NCBI GenBank assembly: GCA_963556195.1
Contig: OY744533.1
Span: forward strand, 45,370,913 to 45,434,912
DNA from: Sepiola atlantica
Taxonomy: Eukaryota > Mollusca > Cephalopoda > Sepiida > Sepiolidae
Reading direction: 5' to 3'
DNA: 64,000 nt
Positions within the stretch are counted from its first letter, which is position 1; each line of letters starts with the position of its first letter. Below are positions 61,787-64,000 of this stretch, one piece after another. A program made the position numbers and the translations under genes. Below the pieces are notes generated by a model. The model worked only from the letters and a program-made list of their open reading frames with translations, ran no database searches and was not told where the DNA came from.

Positions 61787-62398
61787 AGGAAGACCCGACG
61801 TTGCTCGGATTTGAATGAGGATTACTACTATGTACTTTTTCACTCTGCTCATAACACCATATTACTTTCTTTGTTTTTACTGCCCCCTGCTCCCGTTTCA
61901 CCCCCTAATATAGTCGGAAGAAGCTTAAATGTGGGAAAATTCATGAATTAGTGTCTTATACATATGGTTTAAATTTCATTAAAATCGGACATACGTGTTT
62001 TAAGGGGGTTCTGTCCCTCTAGATCACTTAGAGATGGGAGAACGTAGATATTCGGCACCTAGAGGATAATATAGAAATTCGGGTACACTTCCATTGTTTT
62101 CCCCAGAGAATTTTATATATATGATATAAATTTCATCAAAATAGGATATATTTTAAGTTTTAAAGGAGATCCAGCTCCCTTAGGTTAGGAGGCACTTAGA
62201 GATTCAGGACTATTTCCATTGTCTTTCCCCAAAACATTTATACATATGATTTAAATTTCATAAAAAAGGATATATTTGAAGTTTTAAGGGGGTTATTCTG
62301 GAACACTTCCATTGTATTTTACATAAGAATATACTTTTAGATTTTATGTAGATTCTCTAACCTTTCTTTCTACACGGAAACATCGCACACACATTGAG

Positions 62399-62430
<32 letters not shown>
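61787..62430 (-). mobile_element. Helitron-like element, minus strand
   Basis: On the minus strand the 3' end reads AATCCGAGCAACGTCGGGTC, TTCCTGCTAG|T: the CCGagcaacgtCGG hairpin about ten bases before CTAG, followed by T, is a classic Helitron terminus. The 5' end is probably at the TA run near 62430 (..ATAACTCAATGTGTGTGCGA). The interior has three related units with TTTAAATTTCAT.AAAA..GGATATA and AGTTTTAA.GG at 61970, 62130 and 62250. No Rep/helicase coding. Confidence 0.7.
62399..62428. repeat. (TA)n microsatellite
   Basis: TA run at the 5' border of the element above. Confidence 0.9.
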
Positions 62431-62433
<3 letters not shown>

Positions 62434-62436
62434 CAT

Positions 62437-62560
62437 ACTAGCGGGACCGTGTGGAAATTCCACAGTGTTTTCTACATCAATCTGTATAATTTACTGTTAA
62501 TAATATTATCCGGTGGCTAAAAATATGCACATATTTTACTCACAAAAATTTTGCGTGACG
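62437..62560 (-). mobile_element. Second Helitron-like 3' end, minus strand
   Basis: Minus strand: CACTGTGGAATTTCCACACG, GTCCCGCTAG|T; a 15-base perfect palindrome (TGTGGAATTTCCACA) lies eight bases before CTAG. Same 3' type as 14192-14697. It abuts the 5' end of the previous element, so two elements lie head to tail in one TA-rich spot. Its 5' end was not located. Confidence 0.65.
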
Positions 62561-62697
62561 GAATGGAAGTATATATATTTATTTATATTACTCGGTTGCC
62601 GGGGCAAAAGCTGTCTCTTCACTAAATCTTCTTAAATAGGAGTGTCAGATCGTGACACACAAAATAAATAACATACACTCTATCGTATTAATATATA

Positions 62698-62822
62698 AAT
62701 AATAAGAATAAGAATAAGAATAAGAATAAGAATAAGAATAATAATAATAAGAAGAAGAAGAATAATAATAAGAATAAGAAGAAATTTTAAATATTAAAAA
62801 ATAAAATAAATAAATAAATAAA
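62698..62822. repeat. (AATAAG)n / (AAT)n / (AAG)n compound microsatellite
   Basis: AATAAG hexamers, then AAT and AAG trinucleotides, then AAAT tetramers at 62805-62824. Confidence 0.95.
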
Positions 62823-62829
62823 TACCGTA

Positions 62830-62925
62830 AGCCTGAAACCGGCCCATTTGGTAAGCGTTTCCGCTAATGAAACGGGATACCAGAGTTCTATCCTCGGTTG
62901 AGTCATAGCAAAGACTAAAACAAAC
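62830..62925 (+). repeat. Possible tRNA-derived SINE head
   Basis: CATTTGGTAAGCGTTTCC resembles an A box and AGAGTTCTATCCTCGGTTG a degenerate B box at tRNA-like spacing. There is no acceptor stem. Tentative. Confidence 0.35.
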
Positions 62926-63217
62926 ATTGCTAAAACTCTCAGTATTATAAAGTCAGGATCAAGGACAATGAAGCAGTCCTGGGAATAGAGTGGCGCCCTC
63001 CCCTACATCTCGGGTTAGCCGCTAATGTAAAGAGATCCTCTACTGTAATCGGACAATTTATAAAGTCTGAAATTAGCGACCACCTCACCTAAAATAAGCG
63101 AACGCCATTTTTGTTTGACGAATTTGACAATATAACTAAATAAATATTTGAAATAAAAAAAATTAATTTCTCAGATGTTAACTATACAATATCATTGCCC
63201 TTGTCTTATTTTTACGT

Positions 63218-63393
63218 ATCTATTTGGTACTTTGTTACATTGGGACCCGGGCTAACTTTGACCCTGACCCTAACTTTAACCCTAACCCCCAATGACCCTG
63301 AACTTTATAGGTAACCCTACCCCCCCTGACCCTAACCCTAACGACGCGGTCAAAGTTAGCGCGGGTCCCAATGTAACAAAGCACCTTCTATTT
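63218..63393. mobile_element. 160-bp inverted-repeat element with telomere-like core
   Basis: Left arm 63226-63263 and right arm 63348-63385 are inverted copies of 38 bases (GGTACTTTGTTACATTGGGA, CCC..GCTAACTTTGACC) with two or three differences. The core is degenerate CCCTAA/CCCTGA repeats (CCCTAACTTTAACCCTAACC and CCCTGACCCTAACCCTAACG). Flanks ATCTATTT (63218-63225) and TTCTATTT (63386-63393) form a likely 8-bp target duplication with one mismatch. Noncoding. Confidence 0.8.
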
Positions 63394-63880
63394 GTTAGTA
63401 AGTTTACTTTTTGCGATTTATTTATTTGTTTTTATTGCGTTTTCACTCTTTCTCTATTCCCCCCCTCCCTCTCTTACGAACACACACTCTCTCTTTCTTT
63501 CGACCACGCTCTCGGTGTTTCACTGAGAAAAAAAACAAAACAAAACAAACATTGCTTATTGTCCGTTCAAAACATTTAAAAAATAAATACTGGTCCCTTA
63601 CCATCCAAAAATAATAAGTAAATGTTTTAACACTTTAAGATGTGGTGCAAATAAAAAATAAATACTTAGTTCAAACTATCATTGAAAAAAAAAAACATTG
63701 CTTAACGTCCGTTCAAAAAACAACAACAACAAAAAATAATAGACATGCCCTAAAAACGCCAAAATAAAAAACAAAAAATAGTTTTAAGTTTTAAGCAACA
63801 CAAAAAAGTACTTTTTGACCAGGTGATTAAAGAAAATGTATTATTTCTTCACCTTCCGCTCGAAATGTAGAAAAAATAAT
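63394..63880. other. No recognisable gene
   Basis: ACATTGCTTA..GTCCGTTCAAAA is repeated at 63550 and 63699; (CAA)n-type run at 63720-63735. The frames at 63292-63614 begin in the element above and are low-complexity. Confidence 0.5.
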
Positions 63881-63962
63881 CTTAGCGGTTGGTTGGGATC
63901 GAACTATAAACCAGTCGGGCCAAAGACAAAACTACTACGTCGCTTACAGTTGCGCTAAAGGG
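63880..63962 (-). repeat. tRNA-like SINE head
   Basis: On the minus strand: TTTAGCGCAACTGTAAGCGA (A box TAGCGCAACTG), then about 45 bases later TATAGTTCGATCCCAACC (B box AGTTCGATCCC). The 3' part continues as TAAGATTATTTTTTC. Likely a pol III promoter of a SINE; a decayed tRNA gene is the alternative. Confidence 0.55.
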
Positions 63963-64000
63963 TAATAATTAAAATATGATGCAGAAATTAGGCTAATTAA

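Noticed and set aside
63255..63346. Chromosome end
   Set aside because: Telomere-like repeats are short, degenerate and enclosed by inverted arms within unique sequence, so not a terminal array.
63880..63962. Genuine tRNA gene
   Set aside because: A and B boxes are present but acceptor and anticodon stems do not pair convincingly; a SINE head is more likely.

Overview
This is a eukaryotic, very AT-rich, repeat-dominated window with no complete host gene. The contents point to an invertebrate animal, plausibly a mollusc (inference only): long (TA)n runs, tRNA-derived SINEs, Helitron-like ends, hAT-type and Academ-type DNA transposons, several non-LTR retrotransposon relics and many fold-back elements. 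Coordinates of repeats without clear target-site duplications are approximate.

Layout. 1-6 kb: a truncated LINE (endonuclease joined to a piece of reverse transcriptase), a fold-back element with a GAA/GAG core, and fragments of two Helitron-like families (called G and F here). 6-10 kb: a 3,461-bp hAT-type element (6094-9554, perfect 8-bp target duplication) inserted into a LINE reading frame; removing it restores the frame. 12-18 kb: a LINE relic, a compact Helitron-like element, a second F copy and the C-terminal part of a retrotransposon with an R2-like restriction-type endonuclease. 20-32 kb: a cluster of related GC-richer repeats, several carrying U2 snRNA-derived sequence and many arranged as palindromes, plus a possible host first exon (22341) and a splice-donor-bearing segment (27358).

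32-38.7 kb is the best-preserved large unit: a 5,418-bp DNA transposon (32282-37699) with about 133-145-bp inverted termini and a TTT target duplication, nested in Helitron-like repeat G. It carries a broken multi-domain gene: an N-terminal Cys-rich module, a large central region, an XPG/FEN1-like nuclease and a C-terminal Tesmin/TSO1-type CXC domain. This content and the 3-bp duplication fit the Academ superfamily. 38.7-51 kb: A-rich repeats, fold-backs, SINEs, a tandem ~170-bp repeat and a LINE 3' part. 51-64 kb: a 12-18-bp satellite, a MITE with 6-bp target duplication, LINE 3' ends, SINEs, a 587-bp hAT-type element, a nested 197-bp MITE whose empty site lies elsewhere in the window, Helitron-like ends and a 160-bp inverted-repeat element with a telomere-like core.

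Possible host coding pieces are limited to single exons: 59330-59492 (-) with a strong splice acceptor and a stop, 51148-51399 (-), 41236-41451 (-), and a short first exon at 22341-22381 (+). I recognise none of them. I see no new gene system acting together; the value of the window is in its nested and palindromic mobile elements.
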